NCBI GenBank assembly: GCA_963676095.1
Contig: OY781040.1
Location: 2,790,001 to 2,854,000 of the forward strand
Length of the DNA stretch: 64,000 nt
Reading direction: 5' to 3'
Source of the DNA: G963676095 sp963676095
GTDB taxonomy: Bacteria > Bacteroidota > Bacteroidia > Bacteroidales > Prolixibacteraceae
Shown: one piece after another, positions 25,959 to 34,676 of the stretch
How positions within the stretch are numbered: position 1 is the first letter of the stretch
Layout of the letters: each line of letters starts with the position of its first letter
Program-made: the position numbers and the translations under genes
The notes under the pieces: generated by a model
What the model was told of the DNA's origin: nothing
Databases searched by the model: none
What the model saw: the letters and a program-made list of their open reading frames with translations, nothing else

Positions 25959-27335
25959 TCATTTTGGAAGCGGGTATCCTTTCAGTTTATCAAGGTTGGC
26001 CTTGATCTCCGATTCAGGATATTCATAATCGGACAATTGTCCGTTCATATACTTTTCATAGCCAACGAGGTCCATTAACCCGTGACCGGAGAAATTGAAA
26101 AGGATTACTTTCTCTTTACCTTCTTCTTTAGCCTGTTTTGCCTGGCGTATAGTCTCGGCAATGGCATGGGTTGTTTCCGGGGCGGGAATGATGCCTTCTG
26201 TTTTGGCAAAAAGCAGGCCTGCTTCGAAACATTCACTCTGGTGAATAGCTTCAGCTTCCATCAGACCATCGCGGAGTGCAGCACTCACCAGCGGGGCCAT
26301 ACCGTGATAACGCAGACCACCGGCATGGATCGGGGCAGGAATAAAATTATGTCCCAGGCTGTTCATTGCCAAAAGCGGGGTCATCTTCGCCACATCTCCG
26401 TGGTCGTAAATAAACGGAGCTTTTGTCAATGTAGGACACGAGAATGGTTCGACGCCAATAATCCGGATATCGGCCCCATGAATTTTATCATACATGAACG
26501 GAAACGACAATCCTGCAAAATTACTTCCGCCACCGCAACAGCCAATTACAATGTCTGGTTTTTTTATACCGGCTATAGCAAGTTGTTTTTTTGCTTCCAA
26601 CCCGATGACTGTCTGGTGCAGCATAACATGGTTCAACACGGAGCCAAGCGAATAACGGGTTTCCCCTTTGGGATCGGTAACAGCAGCCTCAACAGCTTCG
26701 GAGATGGCTATGCCAAGCGATCCCGGCGTATCCGGAAACTGGGCAAGAATATCACGTCCCGCCTGTGTTTCTGTACTTGGACTGGGAATACAGGTGCCTC
26801 CCCAGGTTTCCATCATCATTTTCCGGAAAGGTTTCTGGTCAAAACTGACCCTGACCATAAAGACTTTGCAGTCGATCCCGCCAATCAGGGCGCAGGCAAA
26901 AGACAGGGCAGATCCCCACTGCCCGGCGCCGGTCTCAGTAGTCAGGTGTTTAATACCGAACTGTTTATTATACCAGGCCTGGGCTACCGCCGTGTTCGGT
27001 TTATGGCTTCCTGCAGGAGAAACCCCCTCGTTTTTATAGTAAATTTTTGCCGGTGTTCCCAGGGCCTCTTCCAGCTCATATGCCCGGATCAAAGGGCTTG
27101 GCCTCCATAAAAACAGGATCCGCCGAATTTCTTCAGGTATATCGATCCAGCGTTCCTGGCTTACTTCCTGCTCAATCAGGTTCATCGGGAAAACCGGTGC
27201 CAGCATATCCGGAGATATCGGTTTTCCATTGGGTCCCAGAGGAGGGTTTAGCGTGGTGGGCAGGTCAGGTGCCAGGTTATACCACTGCTTCGGCATATCG
27301 GCTTCATCGAGGAAAATTTTCTTTTGTCTAGCCAT
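25959..27335 (-). CDS. trpB2: TrpB2-type tryptophan synthase beta chain
   Basis: A PLP enzyme that condenses indole with serine to give tryptophan. The 458 residues, longer than TrpB1 at about 400, with the N-terminal extension and internal inserts, define the TrpB2 group. PLP lysine in GVSPAGSHKPNTAV; TTETGAGQWG binds the substrate carboxylate; CCGGGSNFAG binds the PLP phosphate; the C-terminal FNFSGHGLMD is typical. No trpA or other trp gene is adjacent, so it probably salvages indole. Upstream on the same strand is a leader peptide with three Trp codons plus a terminator, so expression should rise when charged tRNA-Trp is scarce. trpS is divergent next to it. Confidence 0.93.
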   Translation of the reverse strand: MARQKKIFLDEADMPKQWYNLAPDLPTTLNPPLGPNGKPISPDMLAPVFPMNLIEQEVSQERWIDIPEEIRRILFLWRPSPLIRAYELEEALGTPAKIYYKNEGVSPAGSHKPNTAVAQAWYNKQFGIKHLTTETGAGQWGSALSFACALIGGIDCKVFMVRVSFDQKPFRKMMMETWGGTCIPSPSTETQAGRDILAQFPDTPGSLGIAISEAVEAAVTDPKGETRYSLGSVLNHVMLHQTVIGLEAKKQLAIAGIKKPDIVIGCCGGGSNFAGLSFPFMYDKIHGADIRIIGVEPFSCPTLTKAPFIYDHGDVAKMTPLLAMNSLGHNFIPAPIHAGGLRYHGMAPLVSAALRDGLMEAEAIHQSECFEAGLLFAKTEGIIPAPETTHAIAETIRQAKQAKEEGKEKVILFNFSGHGLMDLVGYEKYMNGQLSDYEYPESEIKANLDKLKGYPLPK

Positions 27336-27418
27336 AATTCAGTTTATTATTTAGTTTAAGTATTGTAAAATAATTGTTGTCATATTTCTGCTTTACAATA
27401 GGCCACAGAAAAATTGAT

Positions 27419-27452
27419 AAAAAAAGGCCATGCTGCGTAAACAACATGGCCC
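27419..27452 (-). terminator. Attenuator (intrinsic terminator) in the trpB2 leader
   Basis: On the minus strand GGCCATG and CATGGCC form the stem and a run of seven T follows, 84 bases before the trpB2 ATG. The loop contains GTTTACGCAGC, which is complementary, with two G-U pairs, to GTTGCGTAAAT around the stop codon of the leader peptide. Pairing of these two segments would compete with the terminator. Confidence 0.8.
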
Positions 27453-27481
27453 GGTTATATCTTTTATCCACAGGAAATCAT

Positions 27482-27544
27482 TTACGCAACATATAAGAAG
27501 CTGCGCCACCACCAATTTCCCATAAACTTATTCGTGATAATCAT
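27482..27544 (-). CDS. Trp leader peptide of trpB2
   Basis: A 20-residue ORF, MIITNKFMGNWWWRSFLYVA, with three consecutive UGG codons. It lies between the promoter region and an intrinsic terminator upstream of trpB2, the arrangement of a ribosome-mediated transcription attenuator. CGCAGC just after the Trp codons can pair with GTTGCG at the peptide end (1:2 stem); a ribosome stalled at the Trp codons would cover the first arm and free the second for the antiterminator. It is too short for ordinary gene finders. Confidence 0.85.
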   Translation of the reverse strand: MIITNKFMGNWWWRSFLYVA

Positions 27545-27608
27545 CTTTTAAAATTTGATGCTAAAACTAGTCATTATTTTAAATGTTATCAATACTACAA
27601 AATAAAAT

Positions 27609-27638
27609 TTTGCTTTTCAGTGAATCAGGTTAATTTTG
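27609..27638 (+). promoter_or_regulatory. Promoter of trpS
   Basis: TTTG (27609-27612) and TAATTTTG (27631-27638), 18 bases apart, match the Bacteroidota -33/-7 consensus; the ATG is at 27670. The divergent trpB2 leader probably uses ATTG and TAGTTTTA within 27560-27600. Confidence 0.5.
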
Positions 27639-27669
27639 CAGCGGAAAAAGAATCAACCAATATTTTAGG

Positions 27670-28671
27670 ATGAAACGAGCTACGGTAGTAAGCGGTATCA
27701 GACCGACAGGAAATTTACATTTAGGAAATTATTACGGTGCAATACGGAATTTTTTGCGTATGCAAGAAGATTATACCTGTTTCTTCTTCATCGCAGACCT
27801 CCATTCCCTAACAACACACCCTACCCCGGAAAACCTCCAGGCCAGTGTAAAACAGGTGCTGGCAGAATACCTTGCCTGCGGTATTGACCCGGAAAAAGCA
27901 ACCATATTCATTCAGAGCGATGTCCCTGAAGTGACAGAACTTTATGCATTCCTGAACATGAATGCATATCTGGGAGAACTTGAACGGACAACTTCGTTCA
28001 AGGATAAGGCCCGTAAACAACCGGAAAACGTGAATGCCGGCCTGTTGACTTACCCGGTACTGATGGCTTCAGACATCCTCATCCACAAAGCCCATTTTGT
28101 CCCGGTAGGTAAAGACCAGGAACAAAACCTGGAAATGGCCCGCAAATTTGCCAACAGGTTTAACCGGATGTACCATGCAAAATTGTTCCCCGCTCCCAAA
28201 CCGTTTACTTTCGATGGCGCCGACCTGATCAAAGTCCCCGGCCTCGACGGCAGTGGAAAAATGGGAAAATCGGAAGGAAACGCTATAAACCTGTTCGATG
28301 ACCCGAAAGAAATCCGGAAAAAAGTGATGCGGGCTGTCACCGATGCCGGCCCTACAGAAATGAACTCGTCCAAACCGGAACCGATCCAGAACCTGTTTAC
28401 CCTGATGGGTATCGTTTCTGATCCGGAGCTTGTAAAGCAATATGAGGAGGCCTATGCCAAATGCGAAATCCGTTATGGCGATATGAAAAAGCAACTGGCC
28501 GAAGATATTATTGCTGTTACTTCACCAATAAGGGACCGGATAATCGAAATACTGAGCGATGAAGCCTATATGGCCAAAGTAGCACGGATAGGTGCTGAAA
28601 AAGCCAGAGAATCAGCTGCAGCCACGCTTCGTGAAGTAAAAGAACTTATCGGTGTCAGAAGGTTATTTTAA
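27670..28671 (+). CDS. trpS: Tryptophanyl-tRNA synthetase
   Basis: A class I synthetase of 333 residues that charges tRNA-Trp. The HIGH-type motif is in RPTGNLHLGNYYGA and the KMSKS-type motif in SGKMGKSEGNAINL; LMASDILIHKAHFVPVGKDQ is the Trp pocket and dimer region. Full bacterial length. It is divergent from trpB2, so the two Trp-related genes share one intergenic region. A REP palindrome begins 9 bases past its stop and may act as terminator. Confidence 0.94.
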   Translation: MKRATVVSGIRPTGNLHLGNYYGAIRNFLRMQEDYTCFFFIADLHSLTTHPTPENLQASVKQVLAEYLACGIDPEKATIFIQSDVPEVTELYAFLNMNAYLGELERTTSFKDKARKQPENVNAGLLTYPVLMASDILIHKAHFVPVGKDQEQNLEMARKFANRFNRMYHAKLFPAPKPFTFDGADLIKVPGLDGSGKMGKSEGNAINLFDDPKEIRKKVMRAVTDAGPTEMNSSKPEPIQNLFTLMGIVSDPELVKQYEEAYAKCEIRYGDMKKQLAEDIIAVTSPIRDRIIEILSDEAYMAKVARIGAEKARESAAATLREVKELIGVRRLF

Positions 28672-28679
28672 TTTTAAAT

Positions 28680-28706
28680 ATAGGTTTCACCCGTGGTGAA
28701 ACCTAT
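28680..28706. repeat. REP palindrome 1 (3' flank of RAYT)
   Basis: Core GGTTTCACC-CGT-GGTGAAACC, extended to 11-bp arms ATAGGTTTCAC / GTGAAACCTAT. It overlaps the stop codon of the transposase gene (28703-28705). Confidence 0.85.
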
Positions 28707-29305
28707 TCGATCATCAGGTTTTTCAAATCATCCAAATCAAGGGCTTGCCCGTGATAGCGTAAATAATTTTCCCTGTTATTGAACCAGCTGATTACTTCTT
28801 CTTTTCTTAATTTGGATGGCTTACTTTTCAGGATACGTTCGTAACTGCTCCATGGGTATTGCCTGAAATCATCAATAATGCCGTGTCGTTGCGGGTTGGT
28901 ATGGATGTAATGGACCAGATTAGCCAGCTGTCTTACAGATTTAACTTCCAGTCGCTTAAATGGTTTTTGAAATAAACTTCCGGTACGGTGTTCCTGTATA
29001 TTAATGGCCTGCGAATAGGCTGTAAAAAAACGTTGAAAAGCAAGGCTGACAGGATTTTTACCGGTAACGGTTTCACCTGTAGGTGAAACCGTTACCGGTA
29101 AAAATGATTTTGTCCGTATCAACAAATGAAAATGATTAGGCAACAGACAAAATGCGTATGTTTCGACTACCGGATCAAGGTAATCGGCATACATACGCAG
29201 AAAATATTCGTAATTAGCTGCTGTATAAAACAGGTTTTCACGATTGTTTCCCCTGTTCCAGATATGATAAAACCTATCCGGCCCGATACGTATACGATAA
29301 TTCAT
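28703..29305 (-). CDS. REP-associated tyrosine transposase (RAYT, Y1 family)
   Basis: A 200-residue single-domain Y1/HUH endonuclease of the IS200/IS605 superfamily. HUH motif in LPNHFHLLIR, catalytic Tyr in LVHYIHTNPQRHG, and the usual YHIWNRGNNRENLF start and YPWSSY segment. RAYTs are normally domesticated single-copy genes that act on REP palindromes. Here a REP core lies at each end of the gene and one lies inside the reading frame (29055-29104), coding for a VTVSPTGETVTG stretch. Reading frame and motifs are intact, so it is probably functional. Confidence 0.92.
   Translation of the reverse strand: MNYRIRIGPDRFYHIWNRGNNRENLFYTAANYEYFLRMYADYLDPVVETYAFCLLPNHFHLLIRTKSFLPVTVSPTGETVTGKNPVSLAFQRFFTAYSQAINIQEHRTGSLFQKPFKRLEVKSVRQLANLVHYIHTNPQRHGIIDDFRQYPWSSYERILKSKPSKLRKEEVISWFNNRENYLRYHGQALDLDDLKNLMIE
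29055..29104. repeat. REP palindrome 2, inside the RAYT coding sequence
   Basis: Two 24-base perfectly complementary arms with a 2-base centre. The core is GGTTTCACC-TGTA-GGTGAAACC, extended outwards by CGGTAACG-type sequence and A/T ends. It is in frame and adds about 16 residues to the transposase between the HUH motif and the next helix. Confidence 0.9.
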
Positions 29306-29316
29306 TGCAGTTATAA

Positions 29317-29369
29317 TTTAATTTTATCTGACGGTTTCACCAGTGGTGAAACCGTCAGATAAAATTAAA
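29317..29369. repeat. REP palindrome 3 (5' flank of RAYT)
   Basis: Two perfect 25-base arms separated by AGT, with the same GGTTTCACC/GGTGAAACC core and outer arms containing ATCTGAC / GTCAGAT. It begins 12 bases upstream of the transposase start codon, so it lies in the promoter or leader. Confidence 0.9.
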
Positions 29370-29479
29370 ACATTTGATTGAAAAACAAAAAATATACATG
29401 ATTGATTTTCAGTCATTTTATTGTAAAATATTTACAAATAGCTAAATAAATATTGAACACCAGAAGATATATTGATTCG

Positions 29480-29510
29480 AAAAAAGTAAAGGAGCCTCTT
29501 GGGCTCCTTT
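29480..29510 (-). terminator. Terminator of the second SusCD operon
   Basis: AAAGGAGCC / GGCTCCTTT is a perfect 9-bp stem with a 5-base loop, followed on the minus strand by AC and a T-run. It lies 56 bases beyond the SusD stop. Confidence 0.8.
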
Positions 29511-29565
29511 ATTGATCCTGTCTCATTCGGGACAATTAGCGAGTATGCTTATTTTACTATATATC

Positions 29566-31182
29566 CTAATAACCATCGTTCTGGGTAAGGGCAGGATCAA
29601 GTACCATGGCATCGGTCGGGATCGGGAAAATACGCCGGTATGTTTCCGAGTTGGTCTTGAATCCCCAGGAATCTTCATACTTTCCAAAACGGATCATGTC
29701 GTTACGGTGCCAGGTTTCATAAACAAACTCCCGGCAACGTTCTTCATAAAGATCTTCAAGTGAAACACTCGTCCATGCGGACGATGTCGACCGGTTTTCA
29801 CGAATCATATTAACCAGCGACAATGCTGTTTGTCCTTTTGTAGCCGTACCTCCCCTCAGGATCGCCTCAGCTTTCATCAGGATAATATCTGAATAACGGA
29901 AAACGGGCATATCGTTATTCTGGTTCCGGTTTGTAGAACTGGCATCCGGATAAAATTTGATATTCCGGTAACCCATGTTCCACGCAATCTCGTCGTTTCC
30001 GCAATCGAATAAAGCAGAATCCTGGCGGAGTATGATATCCGGGGTAAGATTCACCTGATATGTATATGAGTCTCCGCCATCATCACCTGTATAAAACTGA
30101 TTATACCCCTTTTTCGTTGTTGTTACGGTGACAGGGGTACCATCGCTGTAATATTGCAATCCGGTAAGCCATTGCTTATTCCTGATATCATTTTCATCGT
30201 TAAAATAAGCATAAAACTCAGGGAGCGTACTTTCGCATCCACTTGGTTTGAATGGAAGATCAAATTTTGATTTTTCAGAACGGGGAACATCATAACGTGC
30301 GCGGTACATATATCCGTTTGTGCCGCTTAAAGCGCTTGCTGACGGATCGAAAGGAATAGCAAAGATGAACTCCTTCATATCCGGACCATTATCCGGGTAA
30401 AACATTTCCAGATAACTATCCATCGGTTCTATTTCAAATAAACCGGACTCAATGATTTTATCACAAACAGCAATACAATCGTCATAGCGTTCGGTACCCG
30501 TATAATATTCCGCATTCACATACATTTTAGCCAGTAAAGCATAAGCCGTCCATTTATTTGGGCGTCCATACTGTGATTCTCCTGTTTCCTTGCTAAGGTA
30601 AGGAATCTGCTTTTGAATCTCGGAATCCAGCCAGTCAAAAACTTCTTTTCTCGGCAGGTTCGGATGGGAAGAATAATCACCATAAACCGTATCAAGAGGG
30701 ATATTCCCGTAAAGGTCCATTAGCCAAAAATAGGCCAGTGCCCGGGTCGTTTTTAATTCGGCAAACATCGTGTTCTTACTCGAACCGTCAGGCATTGCAT
30801 CGTCCAATATTGAAATGGCCTGGTTCGAATAACCAATAATTTTTTCAAGCCACGCCCACGTACTTGCTGTTCCCGCATGATCGGGGGTCCAGCTATGATA
30901 ATGAGGCATTAAGTAGCCCTGGTTGTCGTACCAGTTTCCGCCACGGGCAGGTACAATTGCCTCATCGGTACTACATTCCTGTAAAAACCAGAAATCCAGG
31001 GCATAATTTCCACGCAGGGCGGCATAAACAACACCTGCCTCCTCGGCATATCCAAGCGAGTCCTGGGGAAAAACATCCGGAGTCAATTGGGTAGTAATGG
31101 GTACATCAAGGTCGTGACATCCCCATAATAAAACGAGAGAAAACAGTGCCGGCAACCTGAAATATTTATCTATATGTTTCAT
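29566..31182 (-). CDS. SusD/RagB-family surface lipoprotein
   Basis: A 538-residue partner of the SusC at 31208. Lipoprotein signal ending LLWGC; SusD core with AELKTTRALAYFWLMDLYGN and a C-terminal YEERCREFVYETWHRNDMIRFG. It follows SusC after 25 bases. Last gene of the operon. Confidence 0.93.
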   Translation of the reverse strand: MKHIDKYFRLPALFSLVLLWGCHDLDVPITTQLTPDVFPQDSLGYAEEAGVVYAALRGNYALDFWFLQECSTDEAIVPARGGNWYDNQGYLMPHYHSWTPDHAGTASTWAWLEKIIGYSNQAISILDDAMPDGSSKNTMFAELKTTRALAYFWLMDLYGNIPLDTVYGDYSSHPNLPRKEVFDWLDSEIQKQIPYLSKETGESQYGRPNKWTAYALLAKMYVNAEYYTGTERYDDCIAVCDKIIESGLFEIEPMDSYLEMFYPDNGPDMKEFIFAIPFDPSASALSGTNGYMYRARYDVPRSEKSKFDLPFKPSGCESTLPEFYAYFNDENDIRNKQWLTGLQYYSDGTPVTVTTTKKGYNQFYTGDDGGDSYTYQVNLTPDIILRQDSALFDCGNDEIAWNMGYRNIKFYPDASSTNRNQNNDMPVFRYSDIILMKAEAILRGGTATKGQTALSLVNMIRENRSTSSAWTSVSLEDLYEERCREFVYETWHRNDMIRFGKYEDSWGFKTNSETYRRIFPIPTDAMVLDPALTQNDGY

Positions 31183-31207
31183 AACCTTTCATTTAACAAT
31201 TTTTGAA

Positions 31208-34200
31208 CTAGAAGATTACCTTAACGCCAAACAACACCGAACGTGTTTTGGGGTAGAAGTTGTTTGAATCGACACCCGGGGCCGTGCCTCCCTGGTTCAC
31301 TTCAGGATCGATACCCTTATACTTCGTAATAACAAACAGGTTGTTTACAGTGGTGTATACCCGGAGATTCTTAATATACGGGTTAATCTGCGGAAAATTA
31401 TATCCAAGGGTCGCATTATCCAGGCGGATGTAAGTACCATTCTCGATAAACCGCGTAGAATACTTGTAAACGTTGTAATCATCGGGCGACTCTTTTCCTG
31501 CATCAACCAGGATATTCGCCGAATTTGCCGTACTCGGGCGGAACAGGTCTGCCCGGGTGACATTGAATATTTTATTCCCGAAAACTCCTCTGATGAAGAT
31601 ATTCAGGTCAAAATTACCATAACTGAAATCATTGGTCCAACCCAGCAGTAACTTTGGCTGGGCACTACCTGCATAATGATAATCGACGCCAATGGAGGGG
31701 GAAGTTGTCAGCGAACCGTCTGCAGCAACATATTGAGAAACGCCATCGTCATTTTTTCCTGCATATTCGAGGGTAAAAAACTGTCCGATTGGTTTACCCT
31801 CTTTAAATATTTGCAGCGTACTTCCTGTTTGTCCGCCACCATCCGGCTGGACTCTCCTGATGGAGTCGCCTCCCTCAAACAAAGGATTGGTCAGCTTCTT
31901 GACCAGGTTTTTATTATGCGCCAGGTTCAGTTCACTCGACCACTTAAACTTTTCTGTTTTAACAGCATCGGCCTTGATGCTGACTTCCACACCCTTATTA
32001 GACATACTGCCGCCATTTGCAGTAATACTGCCCGTAGGTACGAGTACCGGGTTAACTTTGTAATCGTAAATCATACCCGTAGTCTTTTTGTTATAAACCT
32101 CAACTGTTCCACTTAGTTTTCCATTCAGTACAGCAAAGTCAACCCCGATATTTGCCGTAGCCGTTTTTTCCCAGTGAAGGTCGGCATTCGCAGCCTGTGT
32201 CGGACCATAAGCAGCGATCTGTTCCCCATTGTAATAAAAGGTAGCCAGGCTGCTCGAAATAAACCGGGCCGTGTAAGCATTGAAACCAGTAGAGTTACCG
32301 GTAACCCCATAGCTTCCCCGAAGTTTTAGGTCGCTGAAGATTTGCTGTCCCTTCATAAATGGTTCCTGGTTAATCCTCCAGCCAAGGCCAACCGAAGGAA
32401 AGTAACCCCACTGTTTGTTTTCGCCGAATACAGAACTTCCATCCCTGCGGAGAGAGGCCTGCAAAAGATATTTATCGTTATAGTTATAATTTAACCGGAC
32501 AAAATCGGAAATTAACCGGGTTTTCTGATAGGCTCCGTCGTCCCCGAAATCAACCGTGTACCCGGAGACAGAAGAATAATTACCCATGGCCAGGTTATTA
32601 TAACTGATGTTATCAACCGGGAAATTCGTGTTGGTGGCCTGGAAACCATCTCCCGCAACATCCTGCTGCCATGAATATCCTAAAACAGCATTGACCGAAT
32701 GTTTCCCCATTTTCTTATTCCAGGTAAAAAAACTCTCGATAATATTACTCGTAGTCTGATAGGTATTTCTTAATGCCAGTCCGTTCGATCCAAAGTTTAT
32801 GATCCATTTTGTTGCAGGGGGATCCGGGTTATTATAAAAATTGGCACTGTTATAATTATCGGCATAATAACTATCATAATATTCACCATGCAGGGAAATC
32901 GTTTTCTGATGGGCGACATTCAGGTTATAGGTAATTCCGAACGGAAGCCTGGCCTCAATGGTAAAGTTACCAACCAGGTTATTGTACTTCGTATCATCGT
33001 CGGCATGGTTGATAACAGCAACAGGGTTGAAATACCCCGAATGATTAAAATTTTCAAAATAGGATCCGTCGTCATTCCTTACGGGCGAAACCGGCAGATG
33101 AATTGCTGACTGCAGTAAGGCAACATTTCGCTGGGGGACATTGGTATTTTTGCTTTCCGAATTGGTCAGGTTCAAACCAAATTTCACCTTGTCGTTAAAA
33201 GCATATTGTTCCACAGACAAATGGCCGATTATTCTTTTCAGGCCGCTGCTGATCATGATCCCCTGCTTATCGATATACGTCAGGCTTGCAATATAATTGC
33301 TATGGGCCCCTCCCCCGCTGAATGAAATATTGTGGCTGGTAGAAACAGCAGATGAGTTTAGTATTTCATCCTGCCAGTCGGTACTTGCCCCCAGGTCATC
33401 CTCCGGGGCAAAGGACATCCCGTTTTTATCCACAAAACTTCTCAACTGACTGGCATTCATCATATCCAACTGATGCGATACCTTCTCAATCCCGATATAG
33501 CCGTTATAAGTGACCTGTGTTTTGTCCTTGCTCCCTTTTTTCGTGGTTACCATGATCACTCCGTTTGCAGCCCGGTTCCCGTAAATAGCGGTTGCAGCAG
33601 CATCTTTCAGTACGTCAACAGAAGCAATATCATCGGGAGAAATGAGGGAAATATCTGTCCCAGGAACACCGTCAATCACATAAAAAGGGCTCATGGAACT
33701 ATTAAGAGTGGAAGCCCCTCTAAGAATAATTGCCGCAGATTGGGTAGGATCGCCACTGGTCGAGATGTTCAGTCCGGGAACCTTTCCCTGCAGCAATTGC
33801 CCGACATCGCTGATAGCTCCTTTGTTGAGTTCTTCAGAATTAACCGAAGAAACAGCACTTGACAAATTTTTACGCGAATTTTTACCGTAACCGACAGCAA
33901 CAACCTCATCCAGGCCGATTGTTTCTTCCTGCAGGGTAACATTAACAGAGGACCTTCCTTCGAGCTTAATTTCCTGGGACTTCATTCCTACAAATGAAAA
34001 TACCAGAATAGCATCGCCCGGAACATTACTCAACGAATAATTCCCGTCAACATCAGTAATCGTTCCGGAAGTGGTCCCTTTTAACACCACAGAAACACCA
34101 GGAAGCGGCGATCCGGAAGAATCGGTAACTTTTCCTTTTACCATTTTCGACTGCTGGAACTGCTCAGGCACAGAACTTTTCTTTGATGAAATGATGATCC

Positions 34201-34543
34201 GCCGGTCGTCGATGGAAAAAGTAACATCCTGTCCTTTAAAAATCTCATTCAGCAGGGAATTAATCGTTTGATCCTTTACACTGATATTTATTCTCCGGTA
34301 AACATCGATAAATTCGTTGTTGTAAATAAAAAAGTATCCGCTTTGGTCTTCGATATCCTTTAGAATATCCTTGATCAACGCATTTTCACGGGTAATCGAA
34401 ATGGTCCTGCTCTGAGAGTACGAACCTGACGCGATCAGCGTGAACGTGGAAATGAAAAAAAAGAATGTCGCAAGCTTCATAATTCGCAAAACTTTGTTCT
34501 TTGGAACACATCCAGGTATTCCATTCTTGTTTGTTTTTTTCAT
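31208..34543 (-). CDS. SusC/RagA-type TonB-dependent receptor with STN domain
   Basis: A 1111-residue outer-membrane receptor. An N-terminal extension (KNGIPGCVPKNKVLRIMKL) of the kind common in SusC proteins precedes the signal peptide. The STN domain (about 47-120) includes ALIKDILKDIEDQSGYFFIY, then a carboxypeptidase-like domain (VKGKVTDSSGSPLPGVSVVL), a plug (VGYGKNSRKNLSSAVSSV) and a barrel ending KVIF. It is under a FecR/sigma pair that ends 133 bases upstream. The substrate is not evident; no glycosidase is in the operon. Confidence 0.95.
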   Translation of the reverse strand: MKKTNKNGIPGCVPKNKVLRIMKLATFFFFISTFTLIASGSYSQSRTISITRENALIKDILKDIEDQSGYFFIYNNEFIDVYRRINISVKDQTINSLLNEIFKGQDVTFSIDDRRIIISSKKSSVPEQFQQSKMVKGKVTDSSGSPLPGVSVVLKGTTSGTITDVDGNYSLSNVPGDAILVFSFVGMKSQEIKLEGRSSVNVTLQEETIGLDEVVAVGYGKNSRKNLSSAVSSVNSEELNKGAISDVGQLLQGKVPGLNISTSGDPTQSAAIILRGASTLNSSMSPFYVIDGVPGTDISLISPDDIASVDVLKDAAATAIYGNRAANGVIMVTTKKGSKDKTQVTYNGYIGIEKVSHQLDMMNASQLRSFVDKNGMSFAPEDDLGASTDWQDEILNSSAVSTSHNISFSGGGAHSNYIASLTYIDKQGIMISSGLKRIIGHLSVEQYAFNDKVKFGLNLTNSESKNTNVPQRNVALLQSAIHLPVSPVRNDDGSYFENFNHSGYFNPVAVINHADDDTKYNNLVGNFTIEARLPFGITYNLNVAHQKTISLHGEYYDSYYADNYNSANFYNNPDPPATKWIINFGSNGLALRNTYQTTSNIIESFFTWNKKMGKHSVNAVLGYSWQQDVAGDGFQATNTNFPVDNISYNNLAMGNYSSVSGYTVDFGDDGAYQKTRLISDFVRLNYNYNDKYLLQASLRRDGSSVFGENKQWGYFPSVGLGWRINQEPFMKGQQIFSDLKLRGSYGVTGNSTGFNAYTARFISSSLATFYYNGEQIAAYGPTQAANADLHWEKTATANIGVDFAVLNGKLSGTVEVYNKKTTGMIYDYKVNPVLVPTGSITANGGSMSNKGVEVSIKADAVKTEKFKWSSELNLAHNKNLVKKLTNPLFEGGDSIRRVQPDGGGQTGSTLQIFKEGKPIGQFFTLEYAGKNDDGVSQYVAADGSLTTSPSIGVDYHYAGSAQPKLLLGWTNDFSYGNFDLNIFIRGVFGNKIFNVTRADLFRPSTANSANILVDAGKESPDDYNVYKYSTRFIENGTYIRLDNATLGYNFPQINPYIKNLRVYTTVNNLFVITKYKGIDPEVNQGGTAPGVDSNNFYPKTRSVLFGVKVIF

Positions 34544-34676
34544 AAATTCGAATGCTTAAATTTTTACACTTAAAAGCAGCCTGTTCGACGCAGGCCCATT
34601 TGTAACAGGGAGATGTTGGCTCATCTTCCTGTTTCTTTGTTTCTTCATTGGCTCTAATTTTTTAATTTCTAACTCC

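Noticed and set aside
26082..27110. Long open frame (342 codons) antisense to trpB2
   Set aside because: It is the complement of a highly conserved gene, gives a Cys/His/Phe-rich product with no domain, and would cross the PLP motifs of trpB2.
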